DNA from: GCA-2697345 sp002697345
Lineage (GTDB): Bacteria > Pseudomonadota > Alphaproteobacteria > Rhodobacterales > Rhodobacteraceae
DNA: 64,000 nucleotides
Assembly: GCA_943787605.1 (NCBI GenBank)
Contig: CALSNB010000001.1
Span: forward strand, 372,001-436,000
Direction of reading: 5' to 3'
Shown: positions 39,149 through 48,243 of the stretch, piece after piece
Position numbering within the stretch: position 1 is the first letter of the stretch
How the letters are laid out: the number at the start of each line of letters is the position of its first letter
Notes under the pieces: generated by a model
Seen by the model: only the letters and a program-made list of their open reading frames with translations
Told to the model about the DNA's origin: nothing
The model's database searches: none
Made by a program: the position numbers and the translations under genes

Positions 39149-40266
39149 CTAAGCTCCCACTGTCATTTTCTTCTTTGGATTAATCTCTATCGAAAGAAGA
39201 GCTAACAATAATAACCCACCAAAAATTGGAGCTATATAGTACCCCCATATACCAATTAACTGTGAACGATTTAAATCTTCAAAATAATTAGCAAGGATTT
39301 GTAAGAAAACCGTTAAACTTATTGCTATAGCTGTTGGCAACCAAGTTTGATGACGTGTAAACTTTGCAACAATAAGGCACGAAAATCCTAATAAAATTAT
39401 AACAGTTGGTAGTAAGGTTTCGGAGATACGACGATGTATTTCAGTTTTTATCGACTGCGATTTAATCTAACACCCTTATCTATCTTGATTAAAGATCCAA
39501 TTAATTGAGTGGTCCTGGTTTCTTTTACAGTATCTTTTTGTTTAATAATTTTCTTATCGTAAAGAAACTTAAAATCATATAGAAAGTCTTTAAAATATAA
39601 AATATCAAGTGACTTTTCGTCGGTTAGATACGTTTGGGCACTCCCATCCTTTAAAACTATTTGAGGATTATTTTTGTTACCAGAAAGGTAAGCAGTTTTA
39701 GATGTAAAGGTTTTTAACTTTTTAGGGTCACGGCTGTCTTCTAGAAAAAAGTTACTTAGTTCTTTATTGTTTTTTATCTTTCCTATGTAAATAGTGATAT
39801 TTTCTGCAGGATTGAAAAATTCACCACTTCGCAATAACATCGCATTCATTTCGTTAGATACAGAGTTTTGCATGCTTTTAGCAGAATTTTTAATAGTTGG
39901 CACTATTTGATGAGAAAGTAGTCCAACTAAGAGTGACACTATCAAACCCAATTTTAAAAATGGTTTAGAAAGCTCTATGTTACTTGTACCAGCAGACCTT
40001 AAAATAATTAATTCACTATCAGCATTAAGTCTATTTGTTAGGTATATTGCAGATATTAACCCTGAAACTGGTAAAATTGCCAAAATAATATTTGGTAGGG
40101 AAAGTAAAGTTAAGTTAATAAAAATACTAATAGTTTTTCCATCACCAAGGAGTAAGTCTAACGTTCTAACTGATCTGTTACTCCAATATATAAACGTTAG
40201 GATCAACGAAAAAAAACAGAAAATGCTGACCAATCTATAAAGAATATATGCATCGAATCGTTTCAA
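39149..40266 (-). pseudogene. lptF: LPS export permease LptF, frameshifted
   Basis: LptF partners LptG in LPS export. The first part (to about 39455) covers the first helices (FDAYILYRLVSIFCFFSLIL) and the jellyroll-like periplasmic domain (SGEFFNPAENITIYIG). One missing A at TTAAAT (plus-strand TTT 39461-39463) makes a TAA; the other frame continues TEIHRRISETLLPTVIIL and the last helices to 39149. Corrected length is 372 residues. It is the first gene of the cluster and is divergent from pepA with 115 bases between them. Confidence 0.91.
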
Positions 40267-40381
40267 TTAACTTCCCCAAATACGTAGCCTTGAATTTAAA
40301 CGACTTTAGATTTATTTAACAGTCGATAGATCAGAGTTGTAGAAAAATTTATCAGAAAATTCATACTAAATTGAGGGTTAG

Positions 40382-41851
40382 ATGTCAGATTCAAATAGTA
40401 TTAAGTTCCAAGCAATGTCATCTTTTAATATAGGAAAATTAAATGGAAAGTTAGTTTTATTGGTGCAGTTTGATGGGGTGATGGATGACCATATTGGTTT
40501 AATTGATTCTATAACTAATGGTATGTTAAAATCCTTTATAGATTCAGATATTTTTAAAACGTTAAACGCTGGAAATTTTACTGAGTTAAATATTTTTATT
40601 AAAAAAGAACTTTTATCAATTCTAATTTTCAAAAAATATCAAGAATATGGCGCTAATGATGCTCGCCTAATAGGTGCTAACATAGCAAAAGCAGTTAATA
40701 ATAAGCCGTCTCACATTATTATTGGTTCTGGTGGTTACCCAGATGAAGTAGCTTTTGGTTTAAAGCTCAGGTCTTATGACTTTTCTAAATACAAGAAGTT
40801 GAGGTCCGAAAATAATTATATTACATCTTTATATGTTTCAGACGTTCAAATCACTGAAAATGCTTTTGAGGAAAAAGCTGCAATCTCTCTTGGTGTTAAT
40901 TTTACCAGAGATCTTATTAACGAACCTGCTAATGTTTTGACAACACAGGAATTTTCAAATCGTTTGGAAGCTCTTAAATCATCTGGTTTACGTGTCGAAG
41001 TGTTAAACGAGAAAGATTTAGAAAAAATTGGAATGCGAACACTTTTGTGTGTTGGTCAAGGCTCTGACAGTGAATCAAAAGTTGTTATTATGCATTGGAA
41101 TGGTGATAGTTCTGGTGGCTCGCCATTAGCATTAGTTGGTAAGGGAGTTGTTTTTGATACTGGTGGAATTTCTATGAAACCTGCTAGTGGCATGGAAGAC
41201 ATGACAATGGACATGGGTGGTGCGGGAGTAGTTGGCGGGGTTATGAAAGCTTTAGCACTCAGAAAAGCAAAGGCAAATGTCGTTGGAATTGTTGGGTTAG
41301 TAGAAAATATGCCTTCAGGAAATGCTACTCGTCCTGGAGATGTTATTAAATCCCTAAAAGGCGACACAATTGAAGTAATAAATACTGATGCTGAGGGACG
41401 ACTTGTGTTAGCTGATTTGCTTTGGTACGCCCAAAAACAATTTAAACCAAGTGCGTGTATCGATCTGGCCACCCTTACAGGAGCTGTGATAACAAGTTTG
41501 GGACACGAGCATGCTGGGTTATTCTCTAACAGTAATCGTTTTGTTGAAAACTTTCTAAGTGTAGCACTTGCTGAAAAAGAGGGGGTTTGGAGACTTCCTT
41601 TGGGGCCAGAATATGACAAACTCCTCAAATCCCGTATTGCTGATATGAAAAATGTTGGGGGTCGGGCGGCAGGTTCAATTACAGCAGCACAGTTTATACA
41701 ACGCTTTGTAGAACCTGAAATGCCCTGGATTCACTTGGATATAGCGGGTGTTGCCTCCATTCCTGGTGAGACGGATTTTTCTGGAGGAGGAGCTACTGGG
41801 TGGGGAGTTAGAACTATAAATAGTTTGATTTCCAAGTATTACGAGAAGTAA
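40382..41851 (+). CDS. pepA: Leucyl aminopeptidase (M17)
   Basis: A cytoplasmic two-metal aminopeptidase of 489 residues removing N-terminal residues from peptides. The M17 signature NTDAEGRLVLADLLWYA lies near residue 335. The metal-binding segments LVGKGVVFDTGGISMKP and MTMDMGGAGVVGG are present. In E. coli PepA also acts in recombination and regulation. It is divergent from lptF, and holC, which often follows pepA, is not here; the gene ends ten bases before the convergent ABC-F gene. Confidence 0.97.
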   Translation: MSDSNSIKFQAMSSFNIGKLNGKLVLLVQFDGVMDDHIGLIDSITNGMLKSFIDSDIFKTLNAGNFTELNIFIKKELLSILIFKKYQEYGANDARLIGANIAKAVNNKPSHIIIGSGGYPDEVAFGLKLRSYDFSKYKKLRSENNYITSLYVSDVQITENAFEEKAAISLGVNFTRDLINEPANVLTTQEFSNRLEALKSSGLRVEVLNEKDLEKIGMRTLLCVGQGSDSESKVVIMHWNGDSSGGSPLALVGKGVVFDTGGISMKPASGMEDMTMDMGGAGVVGGVMKALALRKAKANVVGIVGLVENMPSGNATRPGDVIKSLKGDTIEVINTDAEGRLVLADLLWYAQKQFKPSACIDLATLTGAVITSLGHEHAGLFSNSNRFVENFLSVALAEKEGVWRLPLGPEYDKLLKSRIADMKNVGGRAAGSITAAQFIQRFVEPEMPWIHLDIAGVASIPGETDFSGGGATGWGVRTINSLISKYYEK

Positions 41852-41861
41852 ATTTTAGTTC

Positions 41862-43700
41862 TCAAATATTAGATAGTTTTTCTAATTTTTCAGACGCTTT
41901 TACCCATAATTTTTCAGCAATTTGTATGGCATCCATTACTTCTGAGTATTTTTTTTGCCACGTCACTCTTTTATCTTTCATAGATTCTTCATAAACTTTT
42001 GGGTCACCAAGGCGAGCGCTCAGAGTGTTTTGCATTTCTAATAGTTTATCTAGTCGTAGTTCACATTTTTTTACTTCAGATTTTATCTCTAATATTCTTT
42101 TATTATCAGTTATTTTTAATTCTTTTTTGGTATGTTTTTTTTGTGGCTCCAACTGAAGCGTTCTGTAAGACTGTAAGTCTCCCTTATACGTTTTTACCTC
42201 TCCATTACTAACTAACCATAATCTGTCTGCTACCAACGAAAGTAAATGCATGTCGTGGCTAACTAGAATAACGGCACCAGAATAACTTGTTAGCGCCTCA
42301 ATTAGGCTCTCCCGGCTTTCAATGTCTAAGTGATTAGTTGGCTCGTCTAAAATCAAAAGATGAGGTGCATCAATTGTTGCTAATAAAATAGAAAGCCGAG
42401 CTTTTTGTCCGCCAGAAAGCTTTCCTACCATTGTATTAGCTTGATCTGCCCCAATACCAAAACCTGCAAGTAGACCCCTTAAACGAGAACCATCCAGGTT
42501 TGGCCTTAAAATTTTAATGTGTTCCAAAGGTGTCTGTTTTAAATTTAGTTCATCAACCTGATGTTGAGCAAAAAAGCCAACACGCAGCTTATTTGATTTT
42601 ATAAACTTTCCTGATTTCTTTTCTAATCTACCAGAAAGTAGTTTTGCTAAAGTGGATTTCCCTTCTCCATTTTTTCCCAGCAGCGCTATTCTATCATCTT
42701 GATCAATTCGTAGATTTAAATCTCTTAGAATTATTTTATCATCATAGCCAACTGAACCATCTTCTATACTAATTATCGGTGGAGCTAATTCATCGGGTTC
42801 AGGAAACTTAAAAGAAATTCTGGCAGCATCCTCTGGTAATGTGATAGGTTGCATTTTCTCTAACATTTTCAATCTGGACTGAGCTTGTTTTGCTTTAGTT
42901 GCTTTTGCTCTGAACCTATCTACAAAGCTCTGTAAATGAGCCCGTCGTAAGTCCTGTTTTTTTGCCTGCGAAACAAGTATAGCTCTTTGGGCTAAAACCT
43001 GTTGGGAAAACATATCGTATGTTCCCGTGTAAAGTCGCAAAGTTTTGTTGTTTAAATGCAGTATTGAGTCTACCGAACGATTCAATAGCTCTCTATCGTG
43101 ACTTATAATTATCACAGTATGAGGGTAGTTTGTTAGATACTGTTCTAACCAAAGTGAACCCTCAAGGTCTAGGTAGTTAGTGGGTTCGTCCAAAAGTAAA
43201 ATATCTGGCTCTGAGAATAAGATACCCGCGAGAGCAACACGCATTCGCCAACCTCCAGAAAAGTCAGAGCATGGCTTTGATTGTTCTTCTTGGGTAAATC
43301 CAAGACCAGCTAATATTGAGGCCGCGCGCGCTTCGCCAGACCACGCATCAATATCGGTTAATCGATTTTGAATATAGGCGATTCTTTCAGGTGATTGAGC
43401 GTGAACAGATTCCTTAAGTAAACTTGCTCTCTCCTTATGCGCCTCTAAAACTGTATCTAATAAAGAAGTCTGTGACGATGGCGCCTCCTGAGAAACACCG
43501 CCAATTCGTGAGTTTCTAGGAATTGATATATCACCAGAATCTAGGATTTTTTCTTCTAATATTAAATGAAAAAGTGTTGTTTTTCCTGTTCCATTCCTCC
43601 CAACCAAGCCAACTTTATGCCCTGATGGGATTATAGCGGATGCCCCATCTAATAAAAGTTGACCTTCTATCGAATATTTTAGTTCATTTAAGTTTATCAT
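41862..43700 (-). CDS. ABC-F family ATPase (Uup/YheS-like)
   Basis: A soluble twin-ATPase of 612 residues without membrane helices. Domain 1 has GRNGTGKTTLFHLIL, FSGGWRMRVALAGIL and LLLDEPTNYLDLEG. Domain 2 has GKNGEGKSTLAKLLSG, LSGGQKARLSILLA and LILDEPTNHLDIES. A linker with a charged ALFRAKATKAKQ-like helix separates them, and a coiled-coil C-terminal tail follows. ABC-F proteins act on the ribosome E site; the family member is nearest YheS/Uup, not a resistance protein. It is divergent from ndk. Confidence 0.93.
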   Translation of the reverse strand: MINLNELKYSIEGQLLLDGASAIIPSGHKVGLVGRNGTGKTTLFHLILEEKILDSGDISIPRNSRIGGVSQEAPSSQTSLLDTVLEAHKERASLLKESVHAQSPERIAYIQNRLTDIDAWSGEARAASILAGLGFTQEEQSKPCSDFSGGWRMRVALAGILFSEPDILLLDEPTNYLDLEGSLWLEQYLTNYPHTVIIISHDRELLNRSVDSILHLNNKTLRLYTGTYDMFSQQVLAQRAILVSQAKKQDLRRAHLQSFVDRFRAKATKAKQAQSRLKMLEKMQPITLPEDAARISFKFPEPDELAPPIISIEDGSVGYDDKIILRDLNLRIDQDDRIALLGKNGEGKSTLAKLLSGRLEKKSGKFIKSNKLRVGFFAQHQVDELNLKQTPLEHIKILRPNLDGSRLRGLLAGFGIGADQANTMVGKLSGGQKARLSILLATIDAPHLLILDEPTNHLDIESRESLIEALTSYSGAVILVSHDMHLLSLVADRLWLVSNGEVKTYKGDLQSYRTLQLEPQKKHTKKELKITDNKRILEIKSEVKKCELRLDKLLEMQNTLSARLGDPKVYEESMKDKRVTWQKKYSEVMDAIQIAEKLWVKASEKLEKLSNI

Positions 43701-43800
43701 AGGGACCCTGTGGCTGATGAATGCGACGATGTCAATTCATGGCTTTCCAACTTTTACTTCTCATGCTAATCGGCACATTATATTATATGGAGTTATAAAA

Positions 43801-44223
43801 ATGGCAATTCAAAGAACATTTAGTATTATTAAACCAGATGCTACGAAACGAAATCTAACTGGCGCTATAGTAGCCAAATTTGAAAACGCGGGATTGCGCG
43901 TAATAGCACAAAAAAAAATACATTTAACCAAAGCCCAAGCAGGGGTATTTTACGAAGTGCATAAAGAGCGTCCATTCTATGATGAGTTGTGCGAGTACAT
44001 GTCTTCAGCACCAATTGTTGCACAGGTCTTGGAGGGCGAAAATGCCATAAGCCTAAATAGAGAAATTATGGGGGCTACTAACCCAGCAGAAGCTGCAGAG
44101 GGTACAATTAGAAAAGAATTTGCTCTTTCTCTTGGTGAAAATTCAGTGCATGGATCCGATGGGCCTGACACTGCCGCCTTAGAAATTTCATATTTCTTTT
44201 CTGGACTTGAAATAGTCAGTTAA
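43801..44223 (+). CDS. ndk: Nucleoside-diphosphate kinase
   Basis: Transfers the gamma-phosphate between nucleoside triphosphates and diphosphates through a phosphohistidine. The start is the ATG at 43801 (MAIQRTFSIIKPDATKRN), with GGAG about ten bases upstream; upstream in-frame codons do not belong to the family. The catalytic His lies in NSVHGSD near residue 117. Length 140 is exact for the family. Confidence 0.97.
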   Translation: MAIQRTFSIIKPDATKRNLTGAIVAKFENAGLRVIAQKKIHLTKAQAGVFYEVHKERPFYDELCEYMSSAPIVAQVLEGENAISLNREIMGATNPAEAAEGTIRKEFALSLGENSVHGSDGPDTAALEISYFFSGLEIVS

Positions 44224-44243
44224 ATTAATTAATAATTATTGTC

Positions 44244-44269
44244 AGGAGGATGTCATCAGGCATCCTCCT
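44244..44269. terminator. Inverted repeat between ndk and the GMC gene
   Basis: A perfect 9-bp stem AGGAGGATG/CATCCTCCT (44244-44252 and 44261-44269) with an 8-base loop lies 20 bases after the ndk stop. It contains the restored GMC stop codon. No clear T run follows, so termination is likely but not certain. Confidence 0.5.
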
Positions 44270-45843
44270 TAATCATATCTGAAGCTTTTTCTGCGATCAT
44301 TAATGTGGGTGAATTTGTGTTTCCGCTTGTTATTGATGGCATCACTGAAGCATCTACTACTCTTAGTCCAGAGACTACCTCTCATGCGCAATCTAATGTC
44401 GACAGGTTCAGAGTGCGGTCCCATCTGCACAGTTCCCACAGGATGAAAAATTGTGCTTCCAATTTCACCAGCAGATTTTATTAGCTCTTCATCCGTCTGG
44501 TTATGTGCTCCTGGACTAAATTCCTCAGGAAAATACGGTTTTAGAGATGACTGAGCCATTATATTTCGTGTTACACGAATTGATTGAGCTGCTACTTGCT
44601 GGTCATTAGGCGTAGACAGGTAGTTAGGATTTATTTTTGGCGGGTCAGTCGAATGTGGTGAAGTAATTTCAACCACGCCACGACTTTCAGGTCTAAGGTT
44701 GCAAACACTAGCTGTTAAGGCGTCAAAGGTGTGCAATGGTTGGCCAAAAGCATCAAGACTTATCGGTTGAATGTGAAATTGAAGATTTGGGGTCGTTAAG
44801 TTTTCATGAGACTTGACGAATACACCTAGCTGGCTGGGAGACATTGACATTGGTCCAGATCTTTTAATTGCGTATTCTAATGCTATCTTAGCTTTACCCC
44901 AAAGGCCTTGGGATTCTGTGTTTAGAGTTTTGACCCCGTTAACTTTGTAAGCGCATCTAAGCTGTAAGTGGTCTTGTAAATTTTGTCCAATCATAGGGAT
45001 ATCTTTGATTACATCAATACTATTCGCCTTCAGTAATCTTGCTGGGCCCAAGCCTGAATGTTGCAAAATGCTTGGTGAACCGATTGCTCCCGCCGCTAGT
45101 ATAACCTCTTTATTTGCAGTTACCTTAAAGTCCACACCATTTTTTGTATAATGAACTCCAATTGCTTTGTTTCCATCAAACAATATACGTTGGACATGAG
45201 CTTGTGTTTCTGTTTTTAGGTTCTTAAAGCTTTTTCGTGGACGTAAAAAAGCCTTTGCAGTATTTACACGAAAACCATTTTTTTGATTGACCTTAAAATA
45301 CCCAACTCCTTCATTGTCCCCAGTATTGAAGTCTGGTGTTTCAGGAATTCCTGCTTGAACACAAGCCTCTTTAAATTTTTCTAAAACTTCCCAACTTAAG
45401 CGTTGGTTGTCAACACGCCACTCACCACCAGTATTATGAAACTCTGAGTTACCATCCACATAATCCTCGGACTTCATGAAATATGGTAAGATATCATCCC
45501 AACCCCACCCAACATTTCCTTTTTGCCTCCACAAATCATAATCAGCTGATTGACCACGTATATAAATCATACCATTTATAGAGCTGCAGCCACCAAGTAC
45601 TTTCCCTCGTGGATATAAAAGTGATCTTCCATTTAGACCTTTCTCGGGGACTGTCTTATATCCCCAATCAGTACGGGGATTACCAATACAATATAGATAC
45701 CCTATCGGAATGTGTATCCAATGGTAGTTATCATTTTTCCCTGCTTCCAGAAGAAGTACTTTATATTTTCCATCCTCTGATAGTCTGTTTGCTAATACGC
45801 AACCAGCTGTGCCAGCTCCAACTATAATATAATCGAAACTCAT
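44256..45843 (-). pseudogene. GMC-family FAD oxidoreductase (choline dehydrogenase-like), frameshifted at the C-terminus
   Basis: A flavoprotein alcohol dehydrogenase/oxidase. The N-terminal FAD fold (DYIIVGAGTAGCVLANRLSE), GMC signature 1 (PRGKVLGGCSSINGMIYIRG) and signature 2 (GAIGSPSILQHSGLGP) are intact. The frame departs after LRMRG near 44375: one extra base turns the expected SGLRVVDASVMPSITSGNTN into an unrelated tail ending at 44269. Removing one base restores the active-site HPVGTVQMG ... NTNSPTLMIAEKASDM and a stop at 44256 (528 residues). The ATG shares its first bases with the stop of a small upstream gene. Substrate is probably an alcohol, but choline is not proven. Confidence 0.9.
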
Positions 45844-45989
45844 TAAAGTTTATTTTCTGGTTTTTTTCTCTTAAAGGCATTTGTAAAATCAGTTTCATTT
45901 TTTTTATACCACTTTTTTTTAAGAGAGCGGTATAAATAGAAACAACTAAGACCTATTATTATGTAAATGATATTTTGAGCTATTTCCAT
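45843..45989 (-). CDS. Small single-helix membrane protein coupled to the GMC gene
   Basis: A 48-residue reading frame: MEIAQNIIYIIIGLSCFYLY, then a very basic tail (RSLKKKWYKKNETDF and KRKKPENKL). It has one membrane helix with positive residues inside, so the tail would be cytoplasmic. Its TAA overlaps the ATG of the GMC enzyme (TAATG), a hallmark of translational coupling. The ribosome-binding site is weak. I do not recognise a family. It could anchor the soluble GMC flavoenzyme at the membrane or pass electrons toward the respiratory chain; both are inferences. Confidence 0.6.
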   Translation of the reverse strand: MEIAQNIIYIIIGLSCFYLYRSLKKKWYKKNETDFTNAFKRKKPENKL

Positions 45990-46083
45990 ATTTTACTAAC
46001 CTATGTTTTACGGTGTGTGCCGTGCTAAAGCTGTATAATTTTTACTAATTAAAATTAATTGATAACTATGTTTTCTAAAACAA

Positions 46084-46773
46084 TCAATTTTTTTGAATGT
46101 TAACATCAACTAATTTTTTATTTTTTGTTTTAAATAAAACAGTCGAATAATCATCAGTTACAGAGTAAACTACGATATAACGACCAATTAAATATGCATC
46201 GGCGTGGAGTAAATTTGGGGGTGTGTAAATACCAAAACCGTAGGGTATCTTAAAGGCGGAAAGTCGGTACACCTCATCCTTGACATCGCCTATTATCATG
46301 TGCCCCGAGGAAGAGGACTCAATTGGTAAATGAAAGTGTGGTTTATCGTGATGCTCAATATAAGTACCACCTCCTAAGTGTGGGAGCTTTAAGTAACTCT
46401 CAACATAATTTTTACCAATATTCATTATTGTTACTGGCAACCTCTCGTTGGTTTCGAACTGAAAGACGTCATTTATCTTTATGAGTTTAGCCCCATAAAA
46501 TGCTAATGATTGGTCTGTGGCAAGAACTTCAGGAATTTCTAAAGTTAACTCATCAATTTCTAATGCTCCAAACCCACCAAGAAGGTTAGCATTGCTATAC
46601 TCATTTTTTTTTGCTGGAAGCCAGTTCCCATTAATAGCTTTATACTTGATAGCTTCTTTTGGATGTGAATTAACTACTGGACCTATTTTTTTATCAGTGC
46701 GACTTAAACCTTTTAATGTAGCTTTATAATATTTTCCTGGTTCTACATAGCCGATTATATCTTCTGTTATCAT
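46084..46773 (-). CDS. Cupin-like protein of unknown function
   Basis: A 229-residue protein I do not recognise. The C-terminal half looks like a cupin: GGGTYIEHHDKPHFHLP (near residue 140) offers clustered His ligands, and PYGFGIYTPPNLLHADAY (near residue 190) resembles the second cupin motif with its His. No signal peptide is evident. The frame stays open upstream of this ATG for about 18 coding-like codons (IKVTRIGDDPQSF); an ATG at 46826 in the neighbouring frame (MEAAA) could be the true start if one more indel is present. It is transcribed toward the GMC gene pair and may belong to the same unit. Confidence 0.75.
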   Translation of the reverse strand: MITEDIIGYVEPGKYYKATLKGLSRTDKKIGPVVNSHPKEAIKYKAINGNWLPAKKNEYSNANLLGGFGALEIDELTLEIPEVLATDQSLAFYGAKLIKINDVFQFETNERLPVTIMNIGKNYVESYLKLPHLGGGTYIEHHDKPHFHLPIESSSSGHMIIGDVKDEVYRLSAFKIPYGFGIYTPPNLLHADAYLIGRYIVVYSVTDDYSTVLFKTKNKKLVDVNIQKN

Positions 46774-47110
46774 AAAGGACTGTGGATCGTCACCAATCCG
46801 AGTTACTTTTATGCTGCTGCTTCCATCTTAGCTTTTCTCTATCTGTTTCACCGAATTGTTACTAAACTTTTCTAAAAAGTATTCTGTAGATCTTATTCCT
46901 TTGATAGTTACGTCACTTCTAACTCTACTTATATTACAATCTTAATATTTTTAGAAGAAAGATATAAATTAAATTATAATCTAAATCGTTTCTCTTATGG
47001 TTGACTATTTTATATCTTTACGGTCCATTAACAATTGTCAAAGTATATATTTTATATATTTTTAAGTTAACCTAGCTTGAAATTAGATCACTTAATAATT
47101 GGAGCCCAAA
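46774..47110. other. Intergenic region between the cupin-like and M20 peptidase genes
   Basis: About 340 bases between divergent genes. The first 60 may be the coding N-terminus of the cupin-like protein. The remainder is AT-rich and must hold two promoters. Nothing else is recognisable except GGAG at 47101-47104, the ribosome-binding site of the peptidase gene. Confidence 0.5.
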
Positions 47111-48241
47111 ATGGATGAAAGAAAATTACCGTTTGATACGGACAAGATGCTGGACGGATTAAAACGTTGGATAGAATGTGAGAGTCCAACACATGACGCC
47201 GAGGCAGTAAATCGTATGATGGACCTGGCAGCCTATGATTTGGCCGGACATGCCACTATCGAACGGATTCCTGGCCGAATGGGGTTTGGAGGCTGTTTGC
47301 GCGCCCGTTTTCCACATCCTGACTTTGGTAAACCTGGGATCCTAATCGCAGGTCATATGGATACGGTACATCCGGTAGGAACACTTGACGTATTGCCATT
47401 CAAACGAGATGGCGATTATTGTTATGGTCCCGGCATTCAAGACATGAAAGGTGGAAATTTTGTTAGCGTTGAGGCTATCCGGCAATTAATTAGCGCTGGA
47501 ATGCAAACACCGTTACCAATCACTGTTTTGTTTACTCCAGACGAAGAGGTGGGGACGCCTTCTACTCGTGAATTGATCGAAGCGGAGGCAGCACGTAACA
47601 AATATGTTCTTGTGCCAGAACCATGTCGTGAAGATGGGGGTGCTGTCATTGGTCGTTACGCCATTGCACGCTTTAATTTGCAGACAGTTGGTAAGCCAAG
47701 TCATGCGGGTGCGAAGCTGAAAGACGGAAGATCAGCGATTGCAACAATGGCTCGAAAAATTGGTCAGGTAGAGGCTTTGACAAGTGATGACTGCACATTC
47801 AGTGTTGGTGTTATAAATGGAGGGCAATGGGTTAATTGTGTGTCTTCTGAGTGCAATGCTCAGGTGTTATCTATGGCAAAAAGGCAAAATGACTTAGATA
47901 AGGGTGTGGAGGATATTTTAGGTCTTATTTCTGATGAAAACGGAGTGGAGTTTCATGTTAATCGTGGGGTAACCCGCCCAGTTTGGGAGCCAAATCAACC
48001 TGGAACAATGGCAATGTTTGATTTGGCACGTGATATTGCAAGAAATCTTGGTTTTGATCTAACAGCTTCAAGTGCTGGGGGTGGATCTGATGGAAACTTT
48101 ACTGGTTTTTTAGGTATTCCAACACTAGATGGGCTTGGTGTTAAAGGTGCCGGTCTTCACACTTTAAATGAGCATATTGAAATTGCTAGTTTGGTTGAGC
48201 GTGCGCGGTTGATTTCTGGAATGTTAATGCGGTTGTCTTAG
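47111..48241 (+). CDS. M20-family metallopeptidase (glutamate carboxypeptidase-like)
   Basis: A cytoplasmic dizinc peptidase of the M20/CPG2 type, 376 residues. Metal ligands are visible: His in GILIAGHMDTVHP near residue 80, Asp in GPGIQDMKGGN near residue 113, the catalytic Glu-Glu in FTPDEEVGTPS near residue 148, and the C-terminal His in GAGLHTLNEHIE. The dimerisation-domain KPSHAG motif is present. The start is the ATG at 47111 with GGAG six bases upstream. No signal peptide. Its bases look more GC-rich than its neighbours. It ends two bases before the corrected stop of the convergent reductase gene. Confidence 0.92.
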   Translation: MDERKLPFDTDKMLDGLKRWIECESPTHDAEAVNRMMDLAAYDLAGHATIERIPGRMGFGGCLRARFPHPDFGKPGILIAGHMDTVHPVGTLDVLPFKRDGDYCYGPGIQDMKGGNFVSVEAIRQLISAGMQTPLPITVLFTPDEEVGTPSTRELIEAEAARNKYVLVPEPCREDGGAVIGRYAIARFNLQTVGKPSHAGAKLKDGRSAIATMARKIGQVEALTSDDCTFSVGVINGGQWVNCVSSECNAQVLSMAKRQNDLDKGVEDILGLISDENGVEFHVNRGVTRPVWEPNQPGTMAMFDLARDIARNLGFDLTASSAGGGSDGNFTGFLGIPTLDGLGVKGAGLHTLNEHIEIASLVERARLISGMLMRLS

Positions 48242-48243
48242 GG

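Noticed and set aside
44244..44269. Coding of an alternative GMC C-terminus ending at 44269
   Set aside because: The tail after LRMRG has no GMC character, whereas the other frame restores VVDASVMP and NTNSPTLMIAEKAS exactly.
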